Below are positions 10,781-26,200 of a DNA stretch of 64,000 bases, piece after piece. This stretch comes from Eopsaltria australis. Taxonomy: Eukaryota; Chordata; Aves; Passeriformes; Petroicidae. Within the stretch, counting starts at the first letter, position 1; every line of letters begins with the position of its first letter. The stretch covers positions 1-64,000 of the forward strand of contig JAVTVJ010001329.1 in assembly GCA_034509425.1 (NCBI GenBank), given 5' to 3'. Position numbers and translations under genes: made by a program. The notes beneath the pieces were generated by a model, which ran no database searches, was not told where the DNA came from, and was given only the letters and a program-made list of their open reading frames with translations.

Positions 10781-13700
10781 TACTAGGGGCTGAAAGTTTC
10801 TTCCTTCACTGAAAGAACAAACAGAGCCAAAACCAGCTGAGCTGTTTGTGCTGCCTCTTTCTGAGTATGCCAGAGAATGTACCAGAAGAAGAGTGTCCCT
10901 TCTTTCTAAGGGAAGATTATCACTCTAATAGGGCAAAAAAGATTTGCTCTCAGGCAACTTTTTCACCTCCCCAGTCATAAATGAAAAAAAATTCCTTTAG
11001 ATTTGATTAGTACAAAGAGATCAATTATTTTTGCTTGCAGTAGAAAGTGGAAGCACCTTCACAAATGTATTACTCATCTCCAGTTCCTTCACCACCTAGA
11101 GGGAAGCAGGCTGTCTAATAAGGTGACAGTTAACTAAATTTCATTTACAAAATAAAGCCTGTGGGAAGCAGTTTGAGAGGCAGAGGTGCAAATGCTACTG
11201 GTGGTAACTCCTCACTCATCAGATAAAGACATCAGCCAGAAATGTCAAATGGACAGTTCTGCCACTTTCTAATTCTTCCCCTTGGGAATATGTCATGGGT
11301 ATGGTCAGGATCTACAGCAACAGGAAGCGGGAGGAAGCCTAGAAATGAGGCTATTTGTTAAATCACAGCCCTGAAAATCACAAGTTGCCTGTTATTTGGT
11401 TTCCTGCACACCCTTGAGGCTCTAACCTGGTTTGCAATAAACGTCAGGTCCCCAAGAGTTTCACCTAGTGACAGTGAATCCAGTCAGAGCTCTGCTCTCA
11501 TCACAGATCAACTATCATGCATAAGAGTACTTAGTGTCACTTATTTTAAAAAGACAACAGAACAATCTCTCTCTTATCCTTCTTTGGAAGGCAACATGTC
11601 AGTGGCCTTTCTCCATGGGAGGCAGACAGTGCTGCCTGCAAGTTCAGGTTGTGACTGCAGATGAATAAGGAAAGGGAGGATTGGGCCAACAGCAATATTA
11701 ATTCCCCAGCACTTCTACTGCTCTTCCAACGTGTCTGTTATTGAGAACTTGGTATTTTCATAACATTTAGATAATGGGCAGTAGGTGTTTCTATGGTGGC
11801 ATATTGAGAACTCACAGATTAATGTATCATTTTACTATTTCCATTCTGATATCTCTGTGCTGATAAATGCTTGCCAATCTCACCATCCCATTAGTAATAT
11901 TAAATACTGTGAACCTAGGTTTTAGGGAGATATAAACCATTCTAAAATTGAATGTGACCAATAAAATGCTCTCTGGGCAGTTTTCCAATGCAAACTCTCC
12001 AAGCTCACTATTAAAACATGGTGTAGAAAAGAGCTACTAGATATTTCTTTCATAATTGAGAGTAAGGGATGTGAGGTTTTGAGGTAGTCTTTTATGAACA
12101 AGCATGGCAGATATTTCTGGTTTCAAATAATATTGCAGCATGGATCAGTAATGTTTGGAGGAGCTTCATTTAGATTTTCCCATCGGTGTTGGTTTGAATC
12201 TTTGGCAAATGGAAGCCTCTCTGTTATATCAGTCTGCTCTGACAAACTCCACTCCTCTCATCCATAAAAGATGGCATTGTTTTTGTCAAAGAAAACTCAG
12301 AGCAAAGCCCAACAAGCATGAAAAGAGCTGAATTAAGGCCTTGGTGGGGATTTTTCTTTCACACAGAAACCTTTCTTTTACCAGTACAAGGCTGAGATGA
12401 GTTAATCGCCAGCCTGATGAAGACAATCCCTGTTCCAGTACACTTTCTCCAAGGTCATCCAGTGAGTCAATGTGCAAACTGGGCTGAGAACATAGGAATT
12501 GTGTCCTACAAGAGCAATAGTTCTACTATTTATCCAGGCTCTTGGGATTCCTAAAGCTTTTCTTTTTTGACAGTGAACGTCAGCAGGCAGCTCAAACCAG
12601 GCATTATTTGAGACCTCATACAAAATAGGGTATGCAGCAAGTCAGCATCAACAGACAGGTGTGAGTGCTTCGGAGGCCTGTGGGAAGGGTTCAGAAATTC
12701 ATCCAAGACTCATGATGAACTTTAACGTTTAAACATTTTCTCAAGAGAGAGAAAGAAAAAAAAGAATTCAAACCCCAAATGAATGGGGCTAGAACATGAC
12801 CCCAGGAAAGGTCATTAAAGCACAGAGGCACTTTTCCACTCTGTTTGGTTTAGGCACTAGAATGCAATCAGGATGCCTGGCAGTTCTCCACTCCTACAAG
12901 CACCTTAGTAGCATTACATTTAGATGTGTATATTCTACTGCCTTATGTCTCAGCCATAACAGGATCTTTTCTCTACCCTGAATAAACAAAGCCTGATCTT
13001 TTCCCATATCACTTCTATTTCAGTAGAAATAAAGAGGTCTGGTTACTGGTCCTGACTCCAGTAAGCTGCTTTCCTCTATATATGGGCTGAGGCACACAAA
13101 ATGCTGATCTCTTTCTGGGCACAATTTGAACCTGGACTCAAAGACAGCACAAGCAGAAGCAGATTTGCTCAGACCTACTTTGTTGTGGGGGGTTTCCAAG
13201 AAAGCATCAAATAGAGGAACAAGTGTTTTGAAATAGCTGAGAGAGAATCTTGTGAAGCGCTGACCACTACCAGTACCTGTAAGCTCAGATGGGAAAGGTG
13301 AATGTGCTGGGCGTGGAGGTGATCTGGAGCTGGCTCAGCAGCTCAGCTGTGCTTATATGTAAAAAGACAATACTTAACCTTTTCTTCTTCTTACCTTTCC
13401 TTATAGTCATGTAGGGCTTTCCTGTGAGTGTATAGTACAGGGCTGCACCAAGCCCTCAAGAAATTTAACACCACTGATGAGAACCAGGAAACAAGGCACA
13501 ACAAGAAATCTTGCACACAGACTCTAAGGCCACATAAAGAAAACAGTAGTTTGCAGGTGGTCACAGTAAATTAAAAGAAGGAAAAGGGTCACAACAGTGC
13601 TGACTTTAACAAAGGTAAGCATAGCTTCAATCCAAAAGTGTCTTCACAATAGTTGTCAGTCTGGAAAACCAGTAAAATAAAATAAGGGACTATGTGGACT

Positions 13701-16700
13701 TTACACATGGGTCCTAACTCACCTCTTTTCCCAGATGACTGCCTAAATACAAAGCTTTGAATGTTTAGATAGAGTTAAATATCAGTAAGTAGGGCTGATT
13801 CCTCAAACCTGTAAGATTCCTCTAGGTGACCAGACATCCTCATGTCCAAATGTCACTCCATAGGAAGGTTTCTTTACAGAGGCTTATGGGAAAGAGTGGG
13901 ATTGAAAAGCAGATCTGCTCACCCTTCTCATCCACATATCCTTTCTCTAGGACACTCTGACACCCTCTGATGGTATCCACTGGATTTAACCTATTCAGAC
14001 AGCAGAGTAACCTGACTTGGCATCTGCTGTTGCCATTCAATAACAGTTTCCTCTCCTGTGTCCATAAGTCATTGTTAAATGAGGACATGAACAAGGCAGC
14101 TTCCTATTTCTGTCCTCCTTGATGACCCATAAACATCAATTGCTTTGATGGCTTTCAGCCCTTTTCCAGAAATAGGTGTCCCTAGCATTGACTCTTCCCA
14201 GTCTCTTCCTGCCTTCTTTTAGAGCAGGCCTGTGGAGCCATGCTAGTGCTGTCCCTATACAGAGAAGAGACTGTGGGAGATGAGAGCTTTCACTGCACAC
14301 AGGAACAGAACACATCAGGAGGCTTCTTACCTTGCTCTTGCCTCCTATGAGCAAGAGTGCCCAGGAGCCAGGTAAGCTCAGTCACAGCTTAGACTCAGCT
14401 ACTCTGCAAAATTATCTCATAGCAGAACATATTTGAGTAAAAAAACTGCACAGCACACATGCCTAGCTGCCCACAAGTTGGCTGAGACTCAGAAAGTCCC
14501 AAAGCTGGGTTTAAAAATCTGTTCTCACAGTGTGAAAGTAATGCTCCTAAACCTAAGGACAGTGTCACACGGGGACTGATTAACAGAAGTTTGCCGCTGA
14601 TTTTGGAATGTAATTACCTCGTATCAGTGAAGGTTAATTTCAGTTAAATAGATCATAGCAATATCCTTTGAGTCTGGGTAAGCTGATCTAAGATGAAGCT
14701 GCCAGTTCACTGATTTAAAATTAGAGCAATGCTCTCCCTCCTTCAGGCCCCCCAGCATCATTCTTGTTACCACATGCTAACCCCGCTGCAATCTGATGCT
14801 GTACCCTATCAAGAATTGCTATGCTCAAGTGGGAGGCAATGAGAACACAAGCACCACTGCTACAACACTCAAATAGAATGTGCTTTATTACAAAAAAGGA
14901 TGGAGAAATACAAGGTCCTGTTTCTGCGGTTTCGTGATGACGCTGTGTGCAGCCCCTATGTACAACCCTTTCTTTGTAGGACAGGTATTGCCCTCTCTAG
15001 GGGAACTCCCCAAACAGAGCACAATACAGCACTTGTGAGGGGTATCTGGAAAAGAGAAATAGGCAGACGGGCACCAAAGGGATAAAAGGATAAATATCCT
15101 TTCGTTAAAACCAGATAGCTAAAGTAAGGGAAGAGAAACCCACAGAGCACTCTCACTTAATGACCAATTATTAATAACGCATCAAATTGAAAAGCAATTC
15201 TTTCTCAGACTTGTGGCAGTCTAATTCTCAAGGAAGAACAATCTGGTGCCCTTCTTTGACACATGAAAGCCCTTCGTCTTTGTCCATTTGCACATCACTG
15301 CCTGGCCATGCCAAGCCTGCTCACACACAGGTAAAATAGCAATGTCATTGCTGCTGATCTGGCCCTTGAAACACAAAAGCTGATTTTCAGCCAGAAGAAT
15401 ACAGGAGATTCTGTCTCTTGAGCCATTTGGGTGGTGCCTCATTGAAGAAAAATAGTTCTCTTTTAAAGATCAGCATTCAGCATCCCCTACTTATCTATGT
15501 GGACAAGGTACAGCGGAGCTGTATCCAAATGTTTCCTAGGTATATTAGAGGAATATAACAAAGACTCCATTGGCTTTTATAGGCCCTTTCCACTTTTTGC
15601 TGTCTTGCTACATGACAGGTCTTAAACTCCCTGTAAGCTTTAAACCAGAATAAACAGCTCCAGTGCATGAAAGGTGAAAAAGCAGTGACAGACTGTGTCA
15701 CACACACAGTTAGGACTGGAATCAGTAAAATGTCACTCACAAACCACTCATATGGAGTCCATTTCTGGGATAACACACATATCCAAAAAGCATGTTCAGC
15801 TTTTAAAATGATCAATAATAGATCTTTTTAATGTTTATGTCTAGTAACCCACTGGCAATCCTGGATAAAAAACTTCCCTTCCCCCCTTTTACTACCTAGA
15901 ATTTGTAAACCAAAAGCACTTCCTATTATGCTCTGTATAATTTTAAAGGATGTAATTTTACATTTCTCTGCACTGACTGAATTCTATATCCTTAAAACAA
16001 CTATTTTTCTCTGCCCTAATATTTTCCACTTTGCCTAAACTTTCTCCCTAATTCCTTTTCAAATGCCCATTTGCATATGCTTTTCTGTCATCTGGTATCA
16101 CTCAAAATTTTACTATGTTCATCTTCAACTCTGTTGACTCAGTTTTACTCTTCTGGAGATCTGAGCAGGATGATATATGAATTGCAGTCATTAGAACAAT
16201 ATAAAACTGTTTTGAGAGAAGAGCCAGATGGAGAGAGACATATGAATCCTGGGCATATGAGGACACACTTGCAGGATTGACCCTGAGGGGTTTCAAAATA
16301 ATTAATGCTGTCACTGGATTGAAAACTCTGTTTTATGCTAGTAGCACATAAAGCTTTTCGCTCTTTTCTGTGGTTGCCTGCAACTTATCAATAAGTATTT
16401 ACCATACATTTTTCACATAAATGACCTTCATACTCTGAGTTCAGCATGCCCATTACTGCTTTGTGCCACAAGATGTATCTGTTGTTTAATAAAACTGTTG
16501 TTAGCAGCAACCTGAGAAATGTGTGATCACATCCCTTCTGTTTGGACAGTGTCCTTTTCTTGCTTTGTGTTGTGGAAGCTGCAGGGGATGTAGCTAGAAT
16601 GACCAGTAAGGTTTTCCATTACTTACATCAGAAAATTTTAATCTGTGATCTAAATTTTACGTCATAATACTTAGATTTTACAACTCTTTTCACTCAGAAA

Positions 16701-19700
16701 TCAAAGTCCCTGCTTCCACCAAGAGGAAATCTGGGCCTCCCTTCCCTATAATATTCTAATACTAAATGGAAGAGTTTCACGAGAGGAAGTAGCCGAAACT
16801 CTGTACACCTTATCTAAAATGACATAACTCCTAGTAGAAATTGGCATTTCTTTTGTACGCCCAAAGTAGTCAGGAGGAAAAGGTTTTGCTTTCACCAAAC
16901 TATCAGCTGTAAATTGAGTGCTTCTGAAAGCATCTTTGATGGGAAAATACTTTCATACTGAAAATGAAAGACAGTCTGGCCATCAGCAGCACCAGAATTG
17001 TCAGCTAGACATAGAAGAACCTTGGAGTGTAAATCCAAGGTTCCCCTATGACTAGTCCTCAGAGAAGCCATTTACCATTTGCAGAGCAGCCCAGCAGGGC
17101 ACTGCAGGGCAGAACCAGGTTCCTTCTGGTGCTCCTGACGAAAGCCTGCGGTGTGACACTCCTGCCTTGCATGGCTTGGGGCAACTCCTCTTCCTGATGC
17201 CAGGGTCACATTTGCCTAAGGTGAACCCCAGTCACAGTGGAGCCGTGTCAGCTACCAAAGGGTGTTTGCTGTGTACTGTCACCTCTCAGCAGGACCTCTG
17301 CCTGTGCAGCTGAACTGCTGCTCCTCTCTCCTAGCAATGGGTGTGCAAGGCATCAGGAGGGCGAGAGAGATTACCCAGCCTTTAACCCAGCAATGCTCTG
17401 GGAGATAGCAGGGAACACACCTCTCTGCTCTCCTCTGCTCTCCTTGTCCTCTCTCTGGGCACTGGAGAATGCTGGCCATGGCTGATGCAATGAGGGTCTT
17501 TGAACACAAAGCATTAATATTTCAGAGCCTGATTTCCCCTGGTAACGTCTGTGACAGCTCTTCCCAAGTCATCTCATCAAAGGCAGCCCAAGTACATGCA
17601 CAAGAGATGGGATAAGGACCTTAAAGAGTTAATAGGACCAGTTAGGATACTATTTTCGGACTGCCCTGTGTGAGGAGACAGCAGATTTTCCCAGCATGTC
17701 AGTGACCTCCTCCTGCCTACACTTATCTATGGCTGCATATAAGACTCTGCTCATGAGAGTTATCACTGGAGCCTTTAAAAAGCCCATAAACCCAAACACT
17801 ACATGGGAGATGGGACACTAAAAGGACAGGGTGAAGGATTTTCTTAACTGATTCATCACTAAGACTGTTTTGGTATATTCTAGTGACACACAATAATAAA
17901 ATTTGCACAGTGCTGTTTTATATCAGAGAAATTTATTGTTTGGGAAAGCTGCTGTGAGAACAGCTCTGAAGAGACCTGCTCCTGAGAGCAGAGGCCACAG
18001 AAGTGGTGCTTACTGGCCAAGCTCACCACAGGCAGGGTGATGGTTGCCTCCTGCCTCTGTGGCGTGCAGGCAGCCTCCAGCCAATAACAAACCTGGTGCT
18101 GCTTTAGAGAAACTGGGATCAACTGATGGGGTGAAAATTAAGTAATTAAAGTGATCATCCAAGTATTTTTAGACATTAATGGTTTTAAAATACTACCCAA
18201 ATGTGGTGGTTCAAGTTGGAAAGTCCTGGGTTGCACCACAGCAAAGAACAATGACATATATCCGCTCTGCATGGAGGAAGGACAACAGATGGGAGTTTAT
18301 CATGGGGGACATTTTCAAATGTGCCTATGCTATTTCAGAGACGAATGTAAGAAAAATCTGGCCCCAGCTACTCTGTATTTCCAGAGATCATCATTCAAGC
18401 TCAGTTGAGCAGTTTTAAAATTCCTTTTCTACAGGATTTAACCAGTATTATTCAGCAACCCTTCTGAATGGAAATAGCCCTTTAAAAGATCTGAAGATTT
18501 GCTTGTTTATAGGGAAACAATTTTCCCATTGCAAAATCCTACATATTGAGTAAATCACATTGTTTGGTGATTCATTTGGCAATTTGTCTGCATAACAGAT
18601 ACAAAAGACTTCCAGCTGACAACACACCTGGAACTTCTCCTCTGCAACCCACGGTGGGTGGCAGCAGAGGCCTGGCAGACAGGGCAGAAGCAGCCTGAGT
18701 CACTGCGATGTTTATCTAGACAAGCAGATGTTGCAAAGAGTGACTCCTCATATTGTTTTGTCCCATTTAAAAGGAAAAAAAAGTTTTCTTGTAACTAAAA
18801 CAAAAGAGACAAAACTGGTTGAGAAATAAATTCTTGCTCAGCACCCTGTCCAAAAGTGCTCATGTACTCCTAGCAATATGCATAACAGACTCTGATTTAT
18901 TTGATGCTAAGCATGAGTAGAGCTTGCAGAGGCTTGAAAGGCCTTGTACCTTCTGTGTAATGGCAAGTATTTGCCTTTAAGCTACTTGCTGTTTGATGCA
19001 GCCTACAAAGCATTCAGTCTTTAGAAGATGTCTGTGATAGAAATTGTCTCAGTGTGGACAAATCAGCAGCAGCAGTCAAACATCAGGTGGCTGCTACCAG
19101 TTATTATGAAGTTACACCCAGGTCCTTGCAGCATGGTATCAGGATTTTAATGATAGCCATTCCCAAGACATCCCTAACCCAGAACACCTGTCAGAGGTAA
19201 ACCTTAATTGAAGTCTGTATCTATCAAAGATAAAGTCTTTAAAATTCAACTTCGAGGAGCTAAAAACTAAGAGGTAACTGTGATCTTATATATGCTTTCA
19301 TGCTCTAAAGGTTTTGTCCTTTCAAACATTATTCCTCCATTCCAAAAAATACCTGGATTTCCTCACCTTGTGGGAAGCACACTGGCAACCTTCTGCATCA
19401 GGATGAGGTAAAAGCACAATGATTTCCTCCTAATTCATCTTCCAACACAGGGACCCAACAGGATGCTTTCCAAGCACTCACAGTATTCAGATTTCTGTAC
19501 CAAAAACTGACCTCAAAAACAAGTAGGATGGGAGAGTCACCCAATCTTCTCTCCTGTGCCCAAAACATGGTGGTTCACCTAGGTCTGCATAGGCACAAAT
19601 GAAAACTGGTGGCTCAGTGAGCCACAGGGAGGTCAGTCAGGCTCTAAACCAGCCTTTATGTGCAGCTGACTCAAGTTCATCTACATTTTAATACGTATTT

Positions 19701-20210
19701 CAATGAATCACTTCCAAAGAATTTGCATGCTTCTTTTTTCCAGAGTTTCCCATGTAACTTTGTTTTGTTTTTTTGGATTAAAAGTTTCTAAAATCATGTG
19801 AAAAAGTAAAATTTTCCATCCCTCAAAAAAAAAGTCTCCTATTGCAACTCCTCTTTACTGGGGTGCACAAATAGAGCCAGAACTACAGAACTCAAACTCT
19901 GAAAACACTAGAAATACTAGTAGAAATAAAAAGCATTAACTACCAAACATTAACAGAAATCCAAAAAGGAATATTAGGTTTTCATAAAAAATATTTTTGT
20001 CAGTAAAAATCCATCAGAATACACTGCAGCTTGCACAGATTAGGGTCAACTAAATCCAGTAGAATAAGAAAGGACAAAAGAAATGGAATCTGATTTCACT
20101 AAACCTGTCTTTTAATGCAGATGCCTAGTTTACACTAGGAGATTCATTCTTATCACAGGATTGAGCACATCTTATTCTTCTAAGTGTATAAAAATAATTA
20201 ACTTATCAGG
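10781..20210. other. 9.4 kb of single-copy non-coding DNA
   Basis: No transposon tail, RNA gene or recognisable exon is seen on either strand. The longest open frames are about 106 codons (15495-15815, minus) and resemble no family known to me. A mildly GC-richer stretch at 17080-17480 is open on both strands for about 80 codons but has no motif. AATAAA occurs near 16490 without any gene-like context. Confidence 0.5.
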
Positions 20211-20233
20211 AAAAAAAAAACAAAAGAAAAAAG
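20211..20233. repeat. A-rich simple tract
   Basis: An A10 run followed by caaaagaaaaaagg. No element body is recognisable on either side. Confidence 0.8.
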
Positions 20234-23200
20234 GAACATACTTTCTTTGAAATTCTGTAGGATAGCTGTCAGATACCCATGTATCTGGTGAACACAGTTT
20301 TACTTCAAATGGTGCGTTTGGAGGTGACTGTGGAAATCATGCTGTCACTGTGACTGAGGGGAAAAGGAGCATTAAAATTATTTATATTCTGTCTGTTCCT
20401 CTGGATTTTGGTACCACAAATCACAATAGAAATTTAATTCATTTTTAAGGATAAAAGCTTTGAAGATTGCGTTGTTGGAAGGGTTTTGGTTTGTTTTTTC
20501 ACCTCCTCTTTCTCCTCCTTAGACTCTCATATTAAAGGTTTTGTTGTGAAAGGAATAAAAAGCAACTTCCAGTCTGTTGCTTGACTATTTAGGACAGATG
20601 TGCTGCCAAAGTCCAGCATATTTTTTTAACTGCTTACATATGTACTCCAGATGAGTTTATTGGTGAAACCTAGGTTTTATTCTTGGTCATATGGCTATAA
20701 ATTAAAAATACAAAATAATACAACAGCTTCCTCCTACTCTTGCTTGTTGAATTAATCTACTAATGAAACTATTTTTCTTTCTTGCCTCTCTGTTTAAATT
20801 TGTCAGCTTGGCTAAAAGTCCAAAGCTGATGGAGATAAGAAAATATTAGGGAGGAGTTTCAGTTGAGACTCAGTCACATTGGATCAGAGATCAACTGATG
20901 ATAAAAAAGTTACAAATGCATTTTTTGAAAACATATATTATTAAGCTGTCTCACAGCTGCAGGATCCTTGTCATTTGACAATGTAAGAGATTTCAGGCTC
21001 TGCTCTTTCTGAAGCTGCTGCAACCTTGCAAACTTTTTGCTCAGTAAAAGAGGAATAAAGTTTTTAAGACTAAACAATGGATAAAATTTATTCGCAGTGC
21101 AGTTCCATTTACTTGTCTGAAGTCAGCATAGTAATGAATTGCAACCATATACTTCACCCAGAGGATTTACTGAGTGAAACTGAACAGGTGGCTCCAAAAG
21201 AGGTCATGTCAGACAGGAAAGACCACATGGTATTGGAAACTCAACCATGGTCTCCTCAGCCTACTGTTTGCACATACCTGGTAACACAGAAATATCTCCT
21301 TGAAATTAGCTCCGGGAGTTTAGTCAAAACAACAGTTGCAACTAATCCTCTTAACAATATGTGTAGGAACAGTGAGTTCTATTTTACTTGAAGATTTTTG
21401 CCAGTGTCCTTCAGACACATAGACCTGAGTTGAAACAGAAGTTGCATGCTTAAGACAAAAAGGGTTTGTTTAAATTCTCTGAGATGTGCTGGCGGGATTT
21501 CACGTGTGGTCATCCTGAATTTATTAAAGATGATGGATCCATGATGTGCTGTGATTTTTTAAGACATGGTTCAGGAAAGCTGCTATAGGCTGGTTTCATT
21601 TCTCCTATACCTTGTGCTCTGAATACCTTCATCTAAATTTAGAACAAATCCCACCCTTTTCATTGCCTTCAAGAACTCACAAATCACAAAAACAATGCAA
21701 AGAAACTCAGAAAGAATTACATGGGATTTTCATGAGGGTAGCAAGAGAACAAGGCCCAGGCTCTGCCATACCGAGGGAACATCTAATTCCTGTGTTGGTC
21801 CCATGAACAATGGGTATGTGCAGAGTTTTGGGGAACTGGAAACAGAAGTTACACCACAAAAAAGTGCAGTGACAGAATAAAATATTGGAGCTTTGTTCTT
21901 CAGGAACAGTTACATGTGACTATTGAAATGCCAGCTACTTTTCCAACTCTTAACCATCTATGACATTTAAGTTAAAATAAATTATATTGGCATCTTTATA
22001 ATGAAGTCACCATTAAACTTTAATGAAAGGCTCAAAGTTACCAGCAGAATGTATTTTTTGAATGGGTCACCCACATCAAAGATGCCATATTCCATCACAG
22101 AGATAATATTTTAACAATAACTTCCTGGATTCACATCCTTCCAACAGATGATTCAGGAGGGGAGAAAATTATAGAGTTCAGTCTTGACAAGGACAGAGTG
22201 CTTGTCTTTCTTGCACTTACACTCTTGTTTGAAGAACAGGTTAAATTATGGAGGAAGACTGAGAAACAGGCTAATCAGAAGAAAGAGAAAGCTTATTCCA
22301 AGAGAGTACATGTTTTAGATGTGTCAAAATCAAATGACTAATTAAGACAGTAATTCAAATTACAACCGGCTGGTAGTCTAACATTCCTCAGACCCTTATT
22401 CAGCAAAAGTTTTCAGTGTTTGCCTGTTTTGAGTCCCACCAAAGTCAATTAACAGTCAAAGAGCCGTTCAGAAATTTTGATACCTGAGAATAATTTTCTC
22501 TAGTTTTTGAAGATTTCTGAGGCTTTGGTCTGGTGTTTGCTAACTCAGTCCTGTGCAAAAGTTTTGTACAACAAGACCAAACTACAACTACATTTGGTAT
22601 TGCCTATGTGTAAGCACAGCAGTACAACACACAGGGTAGTTTTGACTCTGAATCATCCTGCTGATGATCCTGAATCATCCTTGGTGCCCAGAGCCACCAT
22701 TCAGGTACAAGAAATGCTTTCTGTGGAGATCTAGTAGATGGAAAAGCTTCTTTCTTATCCATTTATTGACCAGCATTTCCCTCTTATTTCCCTTTCAAAA
22801 TTTCTATATAATCTCAGCTAATACAATTGTTTCAGATTATACAGTTTATTTTGTTTCTATGACAACCTGAGGACAAGAGTTCCAGTGATTAATTGCACAT
22901 CCTGGAGCAGGATCCTAAACTTCTGCCATTGCCCAAGCTGGCCCCATTTCCATCAATTCAGAACTCTTTTCTGCACATCAGAACAACAACCTTCTTCATT
23001 CCAGAGACTCCCTAAGCCCAGGAAGAGGAGAAGGCAAGCAGTTCTACAAAACTGCCCTCCAAAAGTCCTGGTGTTAGTGTATAGTAGAAAGTCTCTAACA
23101 GAGCCCTTCATGACAGCTTTCAAGTAAGCCACGGTTTCTTTTCCCTTAACAGTTGCCAAGGACAAAATAGAGCAGTTGCTGTCACTAGCAATAAACTCCA

Positions 23201-26200
23201 GAAACTTCAGCAGAAACTTAAAAGCTCTCATACTACTATAGAATAATAATTGGAATTCCCTTTTGCTCTCTCAGGCTACATAAAGTCCATTGCTTTGATG
23301 ACCTCTTCAGATTTTATTTTCGGCTTCAGACCTCATGAAGAAGGATTTGTGGTGACTTTCTGACACTGCTAACTTGTCAGAAATTTAGATGTACCCTCTG
23401 GCTATCTCAAGAAGTTTGGACATATCCTTAGGAAGGTAGCCATTTGTGTACTGGAAAGGTTTTATTGCTGCAATTTTTAAGATGTTTTGTAATTGCCACA
23501 AAGTTGTTTTTCTGTTAAATTCATTCCTTGCTGCATTCCAAATAAAGGGTTATTGATGAATCTTTTTGATGTACACAGGTTGCCATCATCTCATAGTATG
23601 AGATAGTGGATGTAGCTTGTAGAACACATTTGGGAAATAAATCACACTCCAAGTTCCTTAATGTATATTTCACACTGAGGAACGTGTGTCTTTTATCTTC
23701 TTTTACAAATTTAGTCAGGATCTGCAAATATTCTTAGCAGAAGGGGAAAAACATTTGGGAGAGGTAAAAATCCTTCTTGGTCTGTTTGTATGAATTTTCT
23801 GAGTGACAATCTGAAACCCAGCAAATTACTTGCTTTTCTGTGAGGCAGAGCTCCTTAGAAGTGTGTTCTATTCTGAGACCAGTGAGCAAGAAAGAAAATA
23901 ACCTTGCAGTATCCTTTAAGCCTTATCCAAACAAGAGTCAGGATTTTTTTCAAATGACTAATGACTGTAGGTGCCTTGAGACTCCATAAAGAGGTCTGAT
24001 TTCCAGGGCTTAAGGTGTTGCCTGAAAATAGCAGCCTTGCTGGTGCCTCATGTTAGCCACTCTAGTACAGAGGCACCACAACTCACCAGACTTTTCCTTT
24101 ACGTCGACTTCCACTGCAACCTACTGATGATCCTGAGCATGAAGCTACCTACAGCCTTCCTGCTTTAGGGACTTCCCCATGCTTCCTCTTCTACACAAGA
24201 CTGAAATATCTGTCCTGGTTGTTTGAAACAAATTTGAGTAATTCAATTTGTCAGTGTTAGACAGAGACATTTTGGAGACTCTCATGACTGAGAGTACTCT
24301 ACTTCCAAACCCCAAATGGGAAGAGAAGAAAATGAAGTGCTTTGCCCCTTTAGATGTCAAAGATAACCTCCAAGCTGTAAAACACTCAACTCACGTGTTA
24401 TAGAGACCTCAAGCAGACAGACTAAAGCAAAAACAGCCAAGGTGCTAATTTCAGCAATCAATCTCCAGGCCAGGGTTCACTTCAAAGGATACTCGTGATC
24501 ATTTGAGTGTTAACATTTCCAAACAACTAGTATAAAAAGAAATACCCTGTACTGGGTTAAGTGACTTTTTTAAAGGAGTAATTCATTCCGACTGATATAC
24601 CAGGGAACATATGTTAAAAATCAGACTCTTTGCAGCATATGAACTGTTACAATTAAAATAATGAAAGTCTACCCTCTGGGGTAAAAATGAATATGCCTTT
24701 ACCAATGATACAAAACAGCAGTTCAACATTTAGAAGGAAAAAACTCCACTGTAGTTTGAAATGCACCCCCAGACCACCTCCAAGAAGGAATCATCACCCA
24801 CTAAGATTTCATTCCCAGTGGGCTCATCCCCTTGTGCCTTAAAGTTCTGTTCACAGCCACAATGCTGTAGATGGCTTAGGACAGGATAGTTTCACTGAAG
24901 ATATTTCCAGGGGAAGACAGGAGATGAGAGACATTGCAACTGGAAACATTTACAGCACAAAAATTCGTGTACATTGGCCAATGTAGCAGGGACTGCACTT
25001 TCTCTCTAACTGTAGAATCAGGATACCATATGTTGTAACTGAAATAAAGGGAAATACACCCATGTCTGCAGCAGACCAGAGTCTACCCATCCTGAGTGAT
25101 GTTGTAGCTTTAAAGATAGTCATTATGTGGGAATTAACCACTCATATTCTGATTACTTATATATTTTGCTTGTCACAGACATGCGTACCTGGCAGGTCAC
25201 AGAAAGCAGCCTAGGAAGACAGTAAGAATGTTACCCACAAGTAGGTCAGCATTTATCCACCCTTTTTTAGCCTGTCTGCTTTGTTGCAGCTGAGCCTTCC
25301 ATGCTGGAGAATCTGTGCAGTCAGACCAGGGAACAGACTCCTGTCCAGCCCCTCTGGTAAGGGCATGTTCACACTGGCCTGGGAGAAGGCCAGTTCTGTG
25401 GCCTCAGACCCAGTGACTACTCATCACTCAAAACTCTTGCCTTGAGCCAGGTCATATTTTCAGGCACCTCAGGAAGTTGTCACCTCCCCGGGAACCCAAA
25501 GTCTTCCAGGCCAGTGTGGAATATTTAATCTCTCTGTTCAACTGCAGTGTTAATGGTAACGTGCTCACGTGCAGTGGCAAACCACAGGATCACTTGCAAG
25601 ACAGCTTGGCTGCCTAAGTTATGTTCCAGCTGTCCATTGTGGGTTCCCTGCTAAGACAAAATAACTGCTATATGAGCACACAGCTCACTTCAGAAGAAAG
25701 TGGAACAATTTCAAATCAAGAGGCAACTGAACTGACCCTGTTCTGCTCAGCTGTGGTTTTCTGATTGATAGTGCAAATTCTACAAGACAGATCCATCATT
25801 TGTAATGTGGCATTGTTCAGTTTGAGCTTTTCTTTCCATCTTAGCATGTCCTTGTTCTGGTCCACACTATGCTAGGATTTCTTAATATTTCTTTTAAAGA
25901 ATGTTCAGGCAGATAGGTAAGCCTTGGGCCTCTGGACAATGAATTTATTTCTTGGATATGTGCTAAATTGCATCACAGCTTGGTATATATAATGTTTCAT
26001 TGCTGACTGTCATTGCCAGGTGACTGTCAGTTCCAGTATGGCTGGTCATTGCAAGCTCTAATTTGCTCCAGTCCCAGGTAGGATAAAGAGACCACAAAAC
26101 CAATAATCTACAGGTTCCATCACAAACAGCCACAGCTGAAAGCCCTTTGCAGACTGCCCATAAAGGCTTTGTGTGGATCCAGTGGCCAAAAAAAGGTGCA

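Noticed and set aside
16480..16510. AATAAA as a gene's polyadenylation site
   Set aside because: AATAAA is common in AT-rich DNA, and no exon-like sequence lies upstream.
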